Shown here piece after piece: positions 1-8,139 of a stretch of 30,764 nucleotides of DNA. The translations under genes and the position numbers were made by a program. Origin of the DNA: a virus; IMG/VR virus record IMGVR_UViG_3300049830_000158, positions 1 to 30,764 of that record; one strand, written 5' to 3'. Every line of letters begins with the position of its first letter. Position 1 is the first letter of the stretch. Under the pieces are notes generated by a model. That model had not been told where the DNA came from, ran no database searches, and was given only the letters and a program-made list of their open reading frames with translations.

Positions 1-1162
1 CCGCGATTCTAGTAGACCAATAGGCTTTACGAGCTGAGATCTCCGTTGATATAGAATTCATATTGGATACAGTAAACTTACCATTAACACCTGAAAAGCT
101 AAGATTAAGCCAGCCACTAGGAGTCGGCAAGGAATCAGTACCTATCAGTGTCAATGCTGCATTTACGTTATTAGTCGCTATGATGTTCTGAGCCAATTGA
201 GTAGGTCTGGTGTCGTTTTGATACCCTAGATTAACTTGCTGCCCTTCTAGGTTATTCTTCCAGCTACGAATTAACAATATAATGAGATTGCCTAAGTTAT
301 TCAAATATTCGTTCCATATTGGATGAACCATATTCTGACGCTCAGTAGATGAAAAAGCTGGGATAATACTAGCTACATAAGACTCGCTACCGACAGAAAT
401 ACCTACTTGAGTGGGAATAACGCTGTCAATTAATATATAAGCGTTACTGCCAAAATATGCAGCGCTTTTAACGGTATAAAGTCCGCTATATCCAGTTGAT
501 CCATCATATATAACGACTAAATCTCCGGTATTAAATATAGAAACAAAGGGCTCTAACAGAGTGACTTGAAAATTTGTTAGATTTCCAGCAGGTATTGCGG
601 TTAGATTACGAGCCGTCGTCGTCCCCGGGGAGATACCCCCAGATGGCGGAGATAGCGGATTATCGAGTAAATATATTGCATCAGATAATTCTAATACTCC
701 ATTATAAGGATAATTGCCTATTGTCGCAGGACTATTTAATATAGAACCTTCGTAGATAGAGTCAGTGGAAACGGGATGAAATCTTCCTCTAATCTTTGTG
801 CTGATAGCGTATTCAGAGATGTTGGGAATAAAGCGAATGTAGGTTGAAGCTGGGAAGAAAGGCGATCCTGCTGGATTTTGGTCTTGAGCTGCGATATGAA
901 TATCATCACCAACATACGGGTAGAGAGTATTTTCATTATATTTATCAGATACTTTCCCATCAATTCCTCTTGCTTCATTCTCATAAGCTTTTGCTTGAGT
1001 ATTATAAAAGTCATAAAAAACAGTATTAGCATTATCCACGCTTAGAAGTTTCAGTTTTTCTGCGGCAACTCCCGCAGCAGTTTTAGCATAGGCGGCATTC
1101 TCTACTTGTAAGTTGAGCATTCTACGCGTTATATTTTTTCTATCTGCTGCACTAAATATCAT
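1..1162 (-). CDS. Baseplate/tail-associated structural protein, 3' end cut by window edge
   Basis: An open frame runs from an ATG at 1162 to the left edge with no stop, giving at least 387 residues; the C-terminus lies outside the window. It begins one base after the TAG of the spike gene, so it is the next gene of the hub-spike unit. The N-terminus (MIFSAADRKNITRRML) is followed by a helical stretch rich in Ala, Lys and Asn to about residue 80, then by a beta-rich Gly/Ser/Thr/Pro part with a Pro-Gly-Thr linker near residue 180. No signal peptide or membrane segment is visible. I do not recognise a family. Its place after the spike suggests a baseplate wedge, tail-tip or fibre-attachment component, which is inference from gene order only. 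Confidence 0.75.
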   Translation of the reverse strand, partial: MIFSAADRKNITRRMLNLQVENAAYAKTAAGVAAEKLKLLSVDNANTVFYDFYNTQAKAYENEARGIDGKVSDKYNENTLYPYVGDDIHIAAQDQNPAGSPFFPASTYIRFIPNISEYAISTKIRGRFHPVSTDSIYEGSILNSPATIGNYPYNGVLELSDAIYLLDNPLSPPSGGISPGTTTARNLTAIPAGNLTNFQVTLLEPFVSIFNTGDLVVIYDGSTGYSGLYTVKSAAYFGSNAYILIDSVIPTQVGISVGSESYVASIIPAFSSTERQNMVHPIWNEYLNNLGNLIILLIRSWKNNLEGQQVNLGYQNDTRPTQLAQNIIATNNVNAALTLIGTDSLPTPSGWLNLSFSGVNGKFTVSNMNSISTEISARKAYWSTRIA

Positions 1163-1163
1163 A

Positions 1164-2258
1164 CTATGTTCCTGCAAATACGGTGAAAGATCCCGTTAAG
1201 AGTTGAGAAATAACTGGAGAGCCCATCGAATCAAATCCCAACGATATCGAAATTCCAGCAATTCCGACAGGAAAAGAACCTTGACCTAATAAAGTAATAG
1301 GGGCTTTAACCTGAACCACGCTTCCGCCTTCTAGAATAGCCACCGCTCCACCTTTGGCTTTGAAATTGGCTCCAGCATCTAAATTCATCGTGGCATCTGC
1401 CTTCATGTTCATGCTAGCTTTTGATTTTACAGTCAAATTAGATCCGCTGCTTATATTATAGTCTTTATCTGATGAACTATCAATAGTACCCTTTGAATCT
1501 ATTTTGATAGAATTCTTAGAATTGACACTAATCTTATCTGTCGAGATCAATGATATAGTGTGATTCTGCTTATCTACGCTTATAGATTCGGTGCCATTAC
1601 CCCAAGTAGATATCTTGTCTACCCTATTAAATAAAAGGAATTGCCCTTCATTATCTGATAAAGTGAGCTTTCCGTCCTTATCAATCTTAACGCTAGTTCC
1701 AGCTGCCTGCTCATTAGCTTTTTTACCCTTGATATCAACTTTACTATTGAATATTAAGGAATATTCGCCGTCATTGTTAATATTTACGTTTATTCCGTTA
1801 AAATTAAAATCATAGAATTGGCCATCAGAAGCAGAGGGGATGTAATTTGTATCGGTCTTATCAAGACCGCCTAATATAATGGCAGAGCCGCCTTGTGAAT
1901 TGCCACCTACGCATAAAATAAGAACAGATGCTCCTTTAGTATTGACATCATCTCTAGCTTGATATGTATGATTAGTGCTATTGTTGGCTGAGCCGAAAAG
2001 GTTACTAACTACACAATTATTATATATATTAAGATTAGAAGATCCGTATAGATTCTTTTCTAAAACAGCCACATGGTATTCTATTAATTTTTTACTCAAA
2101 TTATGAATATCTTCTGGATATAATATCTGTATTACATTACCGATTTTCAAAGACCCATTATTATTTAAAAATTCTTTAGACCTCTGAGTCAATGCATGCG
2201 GAGTGTTAACCGCTAAATTAGATTCAACAATGGTTCCATCACTTAATCTATTACGCAT
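1164..2258 (-). CDS. Baseplate spike protein (gp5/gpV/VgrG-like)
   Basis: 364 residues. Residues about 35-140 look like an OB-fold with a long insertion. From about 145 there are short alternating beta repeats rich in Asp, Lys, Ser and Asn (for example GTSVKIDKDGKLTLSD and SKASMNMKADATMNLDAGA), as in the intertwined beta-helix needles of gp5 and VgrG proteins. The end (VISQLLTGSFTVFAGT) resembles the tip of phage spikes. A gp5-like lysozyme domain is not visible. The ATG overlaps the TAA of the hub gene by one base (TAATG), so the two are probably translated together. In known phages this protein trimerises under the hub and pierces the outer membrane. Family call from architecture and context; good confidence. 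Confidence 0.8.
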   Translation of the reverse strand: MRNRLSDGTIVESNLAVNTPHALTQRSKEFLNNNGSLKIGNVIQILYPEDIHNLSKKLIEYHVAVLEKNLYGSSNLNIYNNCVVSNLFGSANNSTNHTYQARDDVNTKGASVLILCVGGNSQGGSAIILGGLDKTDTNYIPSASDGQFYDFNFNGINVNINNDGEYSLIFNSKVDIKGKKANEQAAGTSVKIDKDGKLTLSDNEGQFLLFNRVDKISTWGNGTESISVDKQNHTISLISTDKISVNSKNSIKIDSKGTIDSSSDKDYNISSGSNLTVKSKASMNMKADATMNLDAGANFKAKGGAVAILEGGSVVQVKAPITLLGQGSFPVGIAGISISLGFDSMGSPVISQLLTGSFTVFAGT

Positions 2259-3988
2259 TATTCGCTCTCACTTGATATTCCAGAACTAAACTGATTCTGT
2301 ATATCTTTTATTTCTTTAGAATCTAAAGATGAATCAACAGATATTCCCCTACTCAAAGATATGCTACTAGAAAAAGATCTGCTTCCTCCGTTCTCATCCT
2401 GAGTATAGCTGTGAGATACGGCTTCTATGTGAAGTAATTTATTCGCAACCTGTAAATTATCGCCTACGCATATGGGTAAAGATATTCCAGCACAATTAAT
2501 AGACCCATTAAGCTTTAAGTGACCATTCTTGTACCAATCAGATATCATCCTGGTCCACGTAGCTGGTCCAAATTTATTATTAAAATTGATAAAATTAGTA
2601 TAAGCAGTAGTTATCATATTTCTTGGACCACTTCTTTCAATATCTCTTTCGTAATCTTCTAAATTTCCTTCAGCGATTGACTGATACTGTTCCCATAATT
2701 TTGGAAGATTCGGATCAGCAGTATCTGTTGCTGTATAATGAGCAAAAACAGAGAAGAAATTAAATCTAGAAGCATCTGAATTGCCAATATTAAAGGAATA
2801 TACGGGCCAAGTCGGAGATATATTCCATATGGGCAAGGTAGAGAACTTAGTGTGGCTGATTTGTTGTTGTTCTTTTAATCCATTCTTGCCTTTAATACTA
2901 AAGGTATCTGCTATATACTTATCGGTATTAAATGGGATCTGACGCAATATAAAATGAGGTGATATGGTGTCATCTACATTAAGTTTTAGAGTGTTATAGC
3001 ATTCATTTAAGGTTCCATTTTTATAGTTATCAATTAATGACCATATTGTAGAATCAAATGAATCTGGAGGAGTTAGCATGTTGCCGACTACTTTATTTTT
3101 TGATTTAAAAACGGTACTTCGTTGAGGATCTTGATCTACTATTGGATAATATTGAGATCCATCGGTGTTCTGAATTCCAAGCAATCTATAAAATACGTCA
3201 GAAAAGTATACTGCTGAAGAATCGGCTCCAAATACTTCAGCAACTCTTTTAGGAATTAAAAAAGCCGTACTTGACGTTTTCTTGACACTTCCAGCCTTTT
3301 TCCTTTTCGGACCCTCTCCTAAGAATACATCTATGAAGAAATCAACAAATGATTGAGAAGATAGGTAATCATCAGTTTTGGCACCACTAAGGGGAAATAT
3401 TAAAGATCTCCACTTAGCGGATACTCCCGCTATGAAGTTATCAGCCGCAAATACTTGAGACTTGCCATCAAAAGAAGGATCATATAATAGAGGATTGTAA
3501 TATATAGTAGCGCCAAATTCACTAAATCCAGATAATGATAGATTATATCTCGTAGTTTTAACTCCAGTAGACTGAGTAGAGTAATTTGTCCTGACAGATG
3601 TAACCCTGCCATAGAACTTCAATCCAGACTCTTTATCATTACAGCTATCGCCATTTTTAAGGTTTTCCTTAAGCGCTATGAGATTGGTAAGATCATCACC
3701 CATCCATATGAATATATGGTCCCCGGGGTTCAGCTTAGATTGATAATTATATCTCCCAGAGGCAAGGACCACACTTGCAGATGTCTGGTAATCTGATTTA
3801 CTGCTTTGAGTCTGAACCATTAGAATGTCTTTATCAATTATTAGATCTTCAGTCAGCATCGAATTCTCTCGCGTCAATCCATCTTGTTGTGGATTAACAA
3901 AAGGCAAAGCAAGAATATAGCACCACGGAGTAGACTGGTGACTATCGGAAGAATTCGGTGATATATCAATACTAAAGGGTTTGCTCAT
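2258..3988 (-). CDS. Baseplate hub protein (gp27/gpD-like)
   Basis: 576 residues, soluble, with no signal peptide. The N-terminal 200 residues alternate beta strands and contain the phrase NPGDHIFIWMGDDL, followed by LKFYGRVTSVRTNYS. This is the kind of strand pattern found in hub domains that bind the tube and set the threefold symmetry. The C-terminal part (NGSINCAGISLPICVGDNLQVANKLLHIEAVSHSY, about 505-540, given here only as a description of a late-control-like beta region) resembles the gpD/gp27 fold in which the hub holds the spike. It lies between tape measure and spike, overlapping each by one base (TAATG). It is longer than T4 gp27 (about 390 residues), so it probably carries inserted domains. 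The call rests mainly on position and strand pattern. Confidence 0.65.
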   Translation of the reverse strand: MSKPFSIDISPNSSDSHQSTPWCYILALPFVNPQQDGLTRENSMLTEDLIIDKDILMVQTQSSKSDYQTSASVVLASGRYNYQSKLNPGDHIFIWMGDDLTNLIALKENLKNGDSCNDKESGLKFYGRVTSVRTNYSTQSTGVKTTRYNLSLSGFSEFGATIYYNPLLYDPSFDGKSQVFAADNFIAGVSAKWRSLIFPLSGAKTDDYLSSQSFVDFFIDVFLGEGPKRKKAGSVKKTSSTAFLIPKRVAEVFGADSSAVYFSDVFYRLLGIQNTDGSQYYPIVDQDPQRSTVFKSKNKVVGNMLTPPDSFDSTIWSLIDNYKNGTLNECYNTLKLNVDDTISPHFILRQIPFNTDKYIADTFSIKGKNGLKEQQQISHTKFSTLPIWNISPTWPVYSFNIGNSDASRFNFFSVFAHYTATDTADPNLPKLWEQYQSIAEGNLEDYERDIERSGPRNMITTAYTNFINFNNKFGPATWTRMISDWYKNGHLKLNGSINCAGISLPICVGDNLQVANKLLHIEAVSHSYTQDENGGSRSFSSSISLSRGISVDSSLDSKEIKDIQNQFSSGISSESE

Positions 3989-6129
3989 TACTGTCCTGCC
4001 CTAGATTGAGGACTTTTTTCTAAAAACTCAGGAACAGATTCACTAAGCCCCTGAAGGGCTTCTATAACATTTTTAATATTATTTCGAAATCCAGAAGAGA
4101 GACCAGCTTTTGTGCCAGCAGCAGCGGCGGCAACAGTTTCTCCCATTACTTTCGCATCCATATTTATGGTACTAGAATCTAAAACCACTTCTTGAGTTAT
4201 GGCACTCTTACCAATCTCTCCAGTTACCGATTCATTAATTCTTTTATTTTTAGCTATTACCTCAGGAAGATAATCTTTGATATTATTAGGATTTAAAGCA
4301 TTATACTTATCCTGTCCAATTAAAGAAGTAGAATAGGCGCTTAAAGATTCTGGGTTTAGATTGGATACGGGACCCCTTGCTCTTATGTAATTGGAAGTTA
4401 AAAGCCTAGCCTGTTCAGGAGTTTTTCCTTGCTTAATATAGCTATCAAAAATAGATGAAGCGTTAACTCCATACATTTGTAAATTACCGCTTAAAATATC
4501 AGTTACGGAGTTATTTGCACTCTTAACGAATTTATCTTTATTTTTAACCAGCGCCATTAGTGCCGGATCGTTACCTATGTTTCTTAATTTTTCAGGATCT
4601 TGTGAATATTCTTTTAATAGAATCGGAAGAGCTAATGCTGGATTATCAGTTTGAGCTGCTAATTTTTTAAAAACTTGCATAGCTACTAATTGACTAGTTC
4701 CACCCGCTTGCATTCCTTGAGCTTGGGATGCTGATAAGCCCAAAGCTCCAGCAACGGTTCTGGAATTAGTTTGTCCATTAGGACTAATTGCTACCGCAAG
4801 TTCAGATATTCTCTTAATATTAGCGGTAGGATCTCCCATCATTCCAGTTTTTTCAATGGCTTGAATACTGTATTGGGTTACTTTTTCAGCTAAAGCAGAA
4901 TCTTCTATCCCATGCTTGAAAGCTTTACCCATTATTTCTATGGTTTTATTTTCATTTGGAATTTCGCCGCCAGAAATAGTTCCTAACGATCCAAGCATAG
5001 AAGTAGATAATCCTAAATCTGTGCCGAATTTTTTACGAATTAAACCCGCCTGACTAGCAGATAAAGATCCAGCCCTAGACCCAAGTGCATCTCTTAGAGC
5101 CCCAGAAACCCCTTGAGTTTCTGATTCTGACATTAGCTGATCTCTTCCTTCATTAGCTATATTGAACCTTTGAGAGTCATTAAGACCGAACTGCCTTTGG
5201 AATGCAAGTCTAGATGAATTAACTCCAGTTAAATAATTAAGCTTCTCTGGATTCATATTCGAGTTCTTTATATTTTCAAAATTTTCCAACGCGCCTTGAG
5301 CTGCACGTTTTTTCATCTCAGAAGTGTAATTAAGAGGGGAAGTAGTAAGAATCGTTCTTATGCTATTTTCGATAGTTTTTAAAGGATTATTAGTATAAGT
5401 CTCTAAATCAAACAACTTACCTTCTGTACCAGCTGCATGCCTAGCTCTTTTCGCCGCAGTAGGATCAGTTATCATGGTATATGCTGTTGATAAATCTCCA
5501 CCCATTCCAGATTTAAAATATCCTCTAGACACATCGGCTAAAGCTCTATTGTTCGAAATTGCTTGTGCAGGGCTATTACCCATTAAAGATAAAGCTTTAG
5601 CAGCTATAACGCCGACCGCTGCAGGAGTAGCAAGCATGGGAATGCCCATAGCCCCAGCCATCCCCTTCATGAATCCTCCAGCAGATCCTTGAGCTTCTGT
5701 GCCTAAAGCTTGTGCAGTCTGATTATATCCAGACATTGCTCCGCTTAATCGCTGATTAGCTGAACCCATGATACCTTGAATCCTACCCGCCCTAGCTCTA
5801 TCCCCAGATTGACTGGCTTTATCTAGTTCACGTTGTAATATTTGAATTCTTTTATATTGAGCCTCAGCCCTTTTTTCAAACTTTTGCATGTCGCCTTCAA
5901 GAACGCCCTTCATGCCTTTTTGAAATACGGTAAAAGTTTTAGATAGGTTTTCATTAGTCTTAGATATATTCTTAATGAATTTATCCATGGCTCCATATTG
6001 TTGATTAAGGCTGGTTCCTCTATTAAGATTTGAAACAACTTTCTGAGCATCGGCAACGGATTTCTTAAGGTCGGTATTATCGCCTTTGAATTTGATTAAA
6101 ATCTGCTTTATAATATCTTTACTACTCAT
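3988..6129 (-). CDS. Tail tape measure protein
   Basis: 713 residues. The N-terminal 150 residues are helical and rich in Lys, Gln and Ala (heptad-like, for example KRIQILQRELDKASQSGDRA), followed by a Gly/Ala/Met-rich hydrophobic stretch at about 150-190 (KGMAGAMGIPMLATPAAVG) typical of tape measure proteins. The rest is mostly helical, Ser/Asn/Leu-rich and without Cys. It directly follows the two chaperone-like frames, overlapping the second by 8 bases, and precedes hub and spike, which is the usual myovirus order. It sets tail length during assembly and is thought to leave with the DNA. By the usual rule of about 0.15 nm per residue it would give a tail near 105 nm. Confidence 0.85.
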   Translation of the reverse strand: MSSKDIIKQILIKFKGDNTDLKKSVADAQKVVSNLNRGTSLNQQYGAMDKFIKNISKTNENLSKTFTVFQKGMKGVLEGDMQKFEKRAEAQYKRIQILQRELDKASQSGDRARAGRIQGIMGSANQRLSGAMSGYNQTAQALGTEAQGSAGGFMKGMAGAMGIPMLATPAAVGVIAAKALSLMGNSPAQAISNNRALADVSRGYFKSGMGGDLSTAYTMITDPTAAKRARHAAGTEGKLFDLETYTNNPLKTIENSIRTILTTSPLNYTSEMKKRAAQGALENFENIKNSNMNPEKLNYLTGVNSSRLAFQRQFGLNDSQRFNIANEGRDQLMSESETQGVSGALRDALGSRAGSLSASQAGLIRKKFGTDLGLSTSMLGSLGTISGGEIPNENKTIEIMGKAFKHGIEDSALAEKVTQYSIQAIEKTGMMGDPTANIKRISELAVAISPNGQTNSRTVAGALGLSASQAQGMQAGGTSQLVAMQVFKKLAAQTDNPALALPILLKEYSQDPEKLRNIGNDPALMALVKNKDKFVKSANNSVTDILSGNLQMYGVNASSIFDSYIKQGKTPEQARLLTSNYIRARGPVSNLNPESLSAYSTSLIGQDKYNALNPNNIKDYLPEVIAKNKRINESVTGEIGKSAITQEVVLDSSTINMDAKVMGETVAAAAAGTKAGLSSGFRNNIKNVIEALQGLSESVPEFLEKSPQSRAGQ

Positions 6130-6583
6130 CTATATCTTTCTTAATGCTCTTCAAATCACTAGTCAGAGCTGCAATTGCTTCGTGAGTCTTTTTTATAATA
6201 TCAGACTGCTCAAGCTCTTTTTTTTTCTTGGCTTCTTCTTCACGTTTAAGTTCTAGGTTCTGCTGAGCTATCCAAGTCTCATCGTCTACGACTGCCAATT
6301 CTTCGTCTTCGATATCTTGGAGTACTGGCTCAAGCTTGTTATTGATGGTCTTTAATACGTCTTCCATTTGATCCGAGGTGTATTCAAGCATCTCGTCTTC
6401 CATGAAAACTTGGCAAACTCGTTCTGATGGGACTTTATAAGCTTCTTCTAACGGAGTGTGGTAATTCTTAGAATAATATCTATAACATTTTTCCACGAAA
6501 AACTCCACAGAATCCTCTCTAATGTTCTTATAAGCTATGCGCTTAATATTAATTAGATTGCGGAGGAATAACATTCCCATCAC
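6122..6583 (-). CDS. Tail assembly chaperone, second frame (gpGT 'T'-like)
   Basis: Up to 153 codons from a GTG at 6583. The first part (KRIAYKNIREDSVEFFVEKC) is followed by a helical acidic region and a coiled-coil end rich in Glu and Lys. It overlaps the preceding frame by 35 bases and the tape measure by 8. The start is uncertain. GTG 6583 has no good ribosome binding site. GTG 6508 has AGAGAGGA four bases upstream and would give 128 residues. The frame is also open back to 6601, so it may be reached by a +1 (or -2) shift from the upstream gene. Overlapping chaperone frames just before the tape measure are a standard arrangement in tailed phages. Function is inferred from that. Confidence 0.6.
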   Translation of the reverse strand: MMGMLFLRNLINIKRIAYKNIREDSVEFFVEKCYRYYSKNYHTPLEEAYKVPSERVCQVFMEDEMLEYTSDQMEDVLKTINNKLEPVLQDIEDEELAVVDDETWIAQQNLELKREEEAKKKKELEQSDIIKKTHEAIAALTSDLKSIKKDIDE

Positions 6584-6947
6584 CCATTTCAGCCATTTTA
6601 TCTACTTCGTCAGACCACGCCTTTTGAGCCTTAGAGCATTCTTGCATTAGATCATATAAAGGATTCATCTCAGCCATGAGCTGACCGCCACGAGTCGAAT
6701 CCCACCAAGATGGTCCACTAGCTACTCTTACCGCTAATTCAGCGATAGTACTTGCTTCGATTTTTTGCTCCTCAGAAGGAGTCGTACCGACTGGCATCAA
6801 CTTAGAGTATATCCTCTCGATTTCGAATCGATCAGCATTAGATAGGATAGCCTTGACTTCGAACGAACCAGTCCATCTTTGCTTAGTGACATCACCAAGG
6901 CAATCAATCGTAACGGTTTTATATATTGAAGGTAATTTCACCATCAT
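6549..6947 (-). CDS. Tail assembly chaperone, first frame (gpG-like)
   Basis: 132 residues from ATG 6947; the second codon is also ATG (6944) and sits at better spacing (five bases) from the AGGAG ribosome binding site, so 131 residues is more likely. The N-terminus (MVKLPSIYKTVTIDCLGDVT) is beta-rich and the rest is helical with a conserved-looking SGPSWWDSTRGGQLM patch, ending in a Gln/Asn tail. Size, helical content and place just before the tape measure match gpG-type chaperones, which coat the tape measure protein until the tube polymerises. It is the first gene after the promoter at 7014-7048, with a leader of about 60 bases. No direct family motif is recognised. Confidence 0.6.
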   Translation of the reverse strand: MMVKLPSIYKTVTIDCLGDVTKQRWTGSFEVKAILSNADRFEIERIYSKLMPVGTTPSEEQKIEASTIAELAVRVASGPSWWDSTRGGQLMAEMNPLYDLMQECSKAQKAWSDEVDKMAEMGDGNVIPPQSN

Positions 6948-7013
6948 GGCTCCTAATTAGAATGTAGTCATTGCAACTATTAGATAAAGGACATGGCAAT
7001 AGCCATAAAATGA

Positions 7014-7048
7014 ATATTACGATTTTGAGATAAATAGCTGATATTATT
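7014..7048 (-). promoter_or_regulatory. Late-type bipartite promoter, copy D
   Basis: On the minus strand AATAATATCAGCTATTTA (7048-7031) is followed at the standard distance by TAATAT at 7019-7014. ATCAGC (7042-7037) and TAATAT are 17 bases apart, exactly as in three other copies. The box starts within the TAA stop codon of the 97-residue gene. The predicted start of transcription is near 7006, about 60 bases before the chaperone gene. A 5-bp hairpin (ATGGC/GCCAT, 7006-6993) would lie at the 5' end of the message. Confidence 0.75.
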
Positions 7049-7340
7049 AGAAATTATAGGAATAAATTACGCCTAATTCGGTAGGCTTAAATCTAAAGAA
7101 TACGGTCTGGTTATTGAAAAATGGGATAGTTGCTTCTCTTTTAGCTAACAAAGCTACGAACGGGACCAATCCATTCATCATTCTAGGACCTAAAACCGAC
7201 TCAGCCCTTTTCTTGGCCATATCAGACAACTCGTTAGCTCTGATCTCAATAGCTGGATTGTAATAAAAGTATTGATTGGACAGCTCATTACAGTGTCCAA
7301 CATTTGTACATAGTCCTAATAGGATAGCCTCTAAAAGCAT
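7047..7340 (-). CDS. Small protein of unknown function
   Basis: 97 residues. The first 12 residues are hydrophobic (MLLEAILLGLC) and two Cys lie at 11 and 17, but there are no basic residues before the hydrophobic stretch and no proper lipobox, so export is doubtful. The rest contains a helical region and ends in an aromatic segment (FFNNQTVFFRFKPTELGVIY). It follows the two-helix membrane protein by 35 bases and lacks a clear ribosome binding site. Its stop codon forms part of the next promoter. I do not recognise it. A lysis role can be guessed only from its neighbour. Confidence 0.55.
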   Translation of the reverse strand: MLLEAILLGLCTNVGHCNELSNQYFYYNPAIEIRANELSDMAKKRAESVLGPRMMNGLVPFVALLAKREATIPFFNNQTVFFRFKPTELGVIYSYNF

Positions 7341-7375
7341 GGTTTATCGTAACACAGAATAGTAACAAATAGTAG

Positions 7376-7657
7376 CTATTTCTCTTCTTCTGGTTCAGTT
7401 TCTTCTACTTTTGGAGCCGCTACTTGTCCATCTACTTCGATCTTCTTCTGCAATACCTTAGATCCTAAGCCTGCGCCAAGGAATACCGAGCAGATAACCG
7501 ATGCAGAATCAAGGCTAGTGCCTTTATAAAGACATACGCCTGCTATCGTACACGCCATTAAAACGCATATAAGGCATAAAAAACGAGTCATGGATGGCAT
7601 AGTTTGACCTTGTTGCTCAGCTAATAAGGCTGTAAACCATTTTCTAATATTTTTCAT
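7376..7657 (-). CDS. Small membrane protein with two transmembrane helices, holin-like
   Basis: 93 residues. A short amphipathic N-terminus is followed by two hydrophobic segments at about residues 25-45 (FLCLICVLMACTIAGVCLY) and 51-68, then a charged tail ending in a run of Glu and Lys (about 75-93). Size, two helices and charged C-terminus match many phage holins, which open the inner membrane at lysis. AAGAGG sits four bases before the ATG. It is transcribed away from the plus-strand gene at 7741. The nearest candidate lysis enzyme is the hydrolase at 8126-8647. No motif is specific to holins, so an unrelated phage membrane protein remains possible. Confidence 0.5.
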   Translation of the reverse strand: MKNIRKWFTALLAEQQGQTMPSMTRFLCLICVLMACTIAGVCLYKGTSLDSASVICSVFLGAGLGSKVLQKKIEVDGQVAAPKVEETEPEEEK

Positions 7658-7665
7658 AAAACCTC

Positions 7666-7694
7666 TTGACTGTACTGTTTTGATACTATATTAT
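7666..7694 (+). promoter_or_regulatory. Sigma70-type promoter for the 7741 gene
   Basis: TTGACT at 7666-7671 and TATTAT at 7689-7694 are separated by 17 bases. This is five of six matches to each host consensus box. Transcription should start near 7701, leaving a leader of about 40 bases that holds AAAGGAG ahead of the GTG start. Confidence 0.7.
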
Positions 7695-7740
7695 AGATAT
7701 AACAAGATTAAGATAATGACTTAAATAAAGGAGATCATTA

Positions 7741-8139
7741 GTGAAACTAAGTAAAATCATGAGCCCAGAATTCCAGAGTTCTCTTCGAGAGCTTAACAGT
7801 CAAAAGCTGCCTATTAGAACCGCCCTTATGCTTTCAGCTATCACTGATAAACTAGAGGCAGAGATTAAACGATTTGAAGAGGCTAAGCTTAAGTCAATTC
7901 GTGACGCAGGAGTTAAAGACGATAAAGGCGAACTGGTCCCCGACGAAGCTGGCAATATTCAACTATCTCCAGAAGAAAAAGTACGGGTAGAGGCTGAATT
8001 GGCTGATGCGTTAAGTCTTGAGATTGATATGCCAATGATCAAGATGTCAGAATTAGGTGCGTCTAGCGCTTTAGTTAGTGTTGCGGACTTATTCCAACTC
8101 AAAGGCAACGTCTTATTGGATGACGTTACAGCTCAATAA
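7741..8139 (+). CDS. Small helical protein, unknown (possibly DUF1617-like)
   Basis: 132 residues from a GTG preceded by AAAGGAG. It is helical and charged in the first half (KLEAEIKRFEEAKLKSIRD), then has a predicted hairpin with KDDKGELVPDEAGNIQLS and a final beta/helical part. The layout (long helix, acidic 'DEDGN' turn, then 'DMPMIKMSEL') recalls the DUF1617 family of small phage proteins of unknown function; this is from memory and not tested. It is the only plus-strand gene within the late region, has its own strong promoter, and its 3' end overlaps the opposing hydrolase gene by 14 bases. Confidence 0.7.
   Translation: MKLSKIMSPEFQSSLRELNSQKLPIRTALMLSAITDKLEAEIKRFEEAKLKSIRDAGVKDDKGELVPDEAGNIQLSPEEKVRVEAELADALSLEIDMPMIKMSELGASSALVSVADLFQLKGNVLLDDVTAQ

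Noticed and set aside
6549-6601. A conventional -1 frameshift between the chaperone frames.
   Set aside because: The second frame is at +1 relative to the first, so a -1 shift does not reach it, and no heptameric slip site is seen.
7658-7740. A degenerate fifth late promoter upstream of the holin-like gene, with TAATAT near 7695-7690.
   Set aside because: The upstream box matches the other four only after adding a gap and lacks ATCAAC, so it is not counted.
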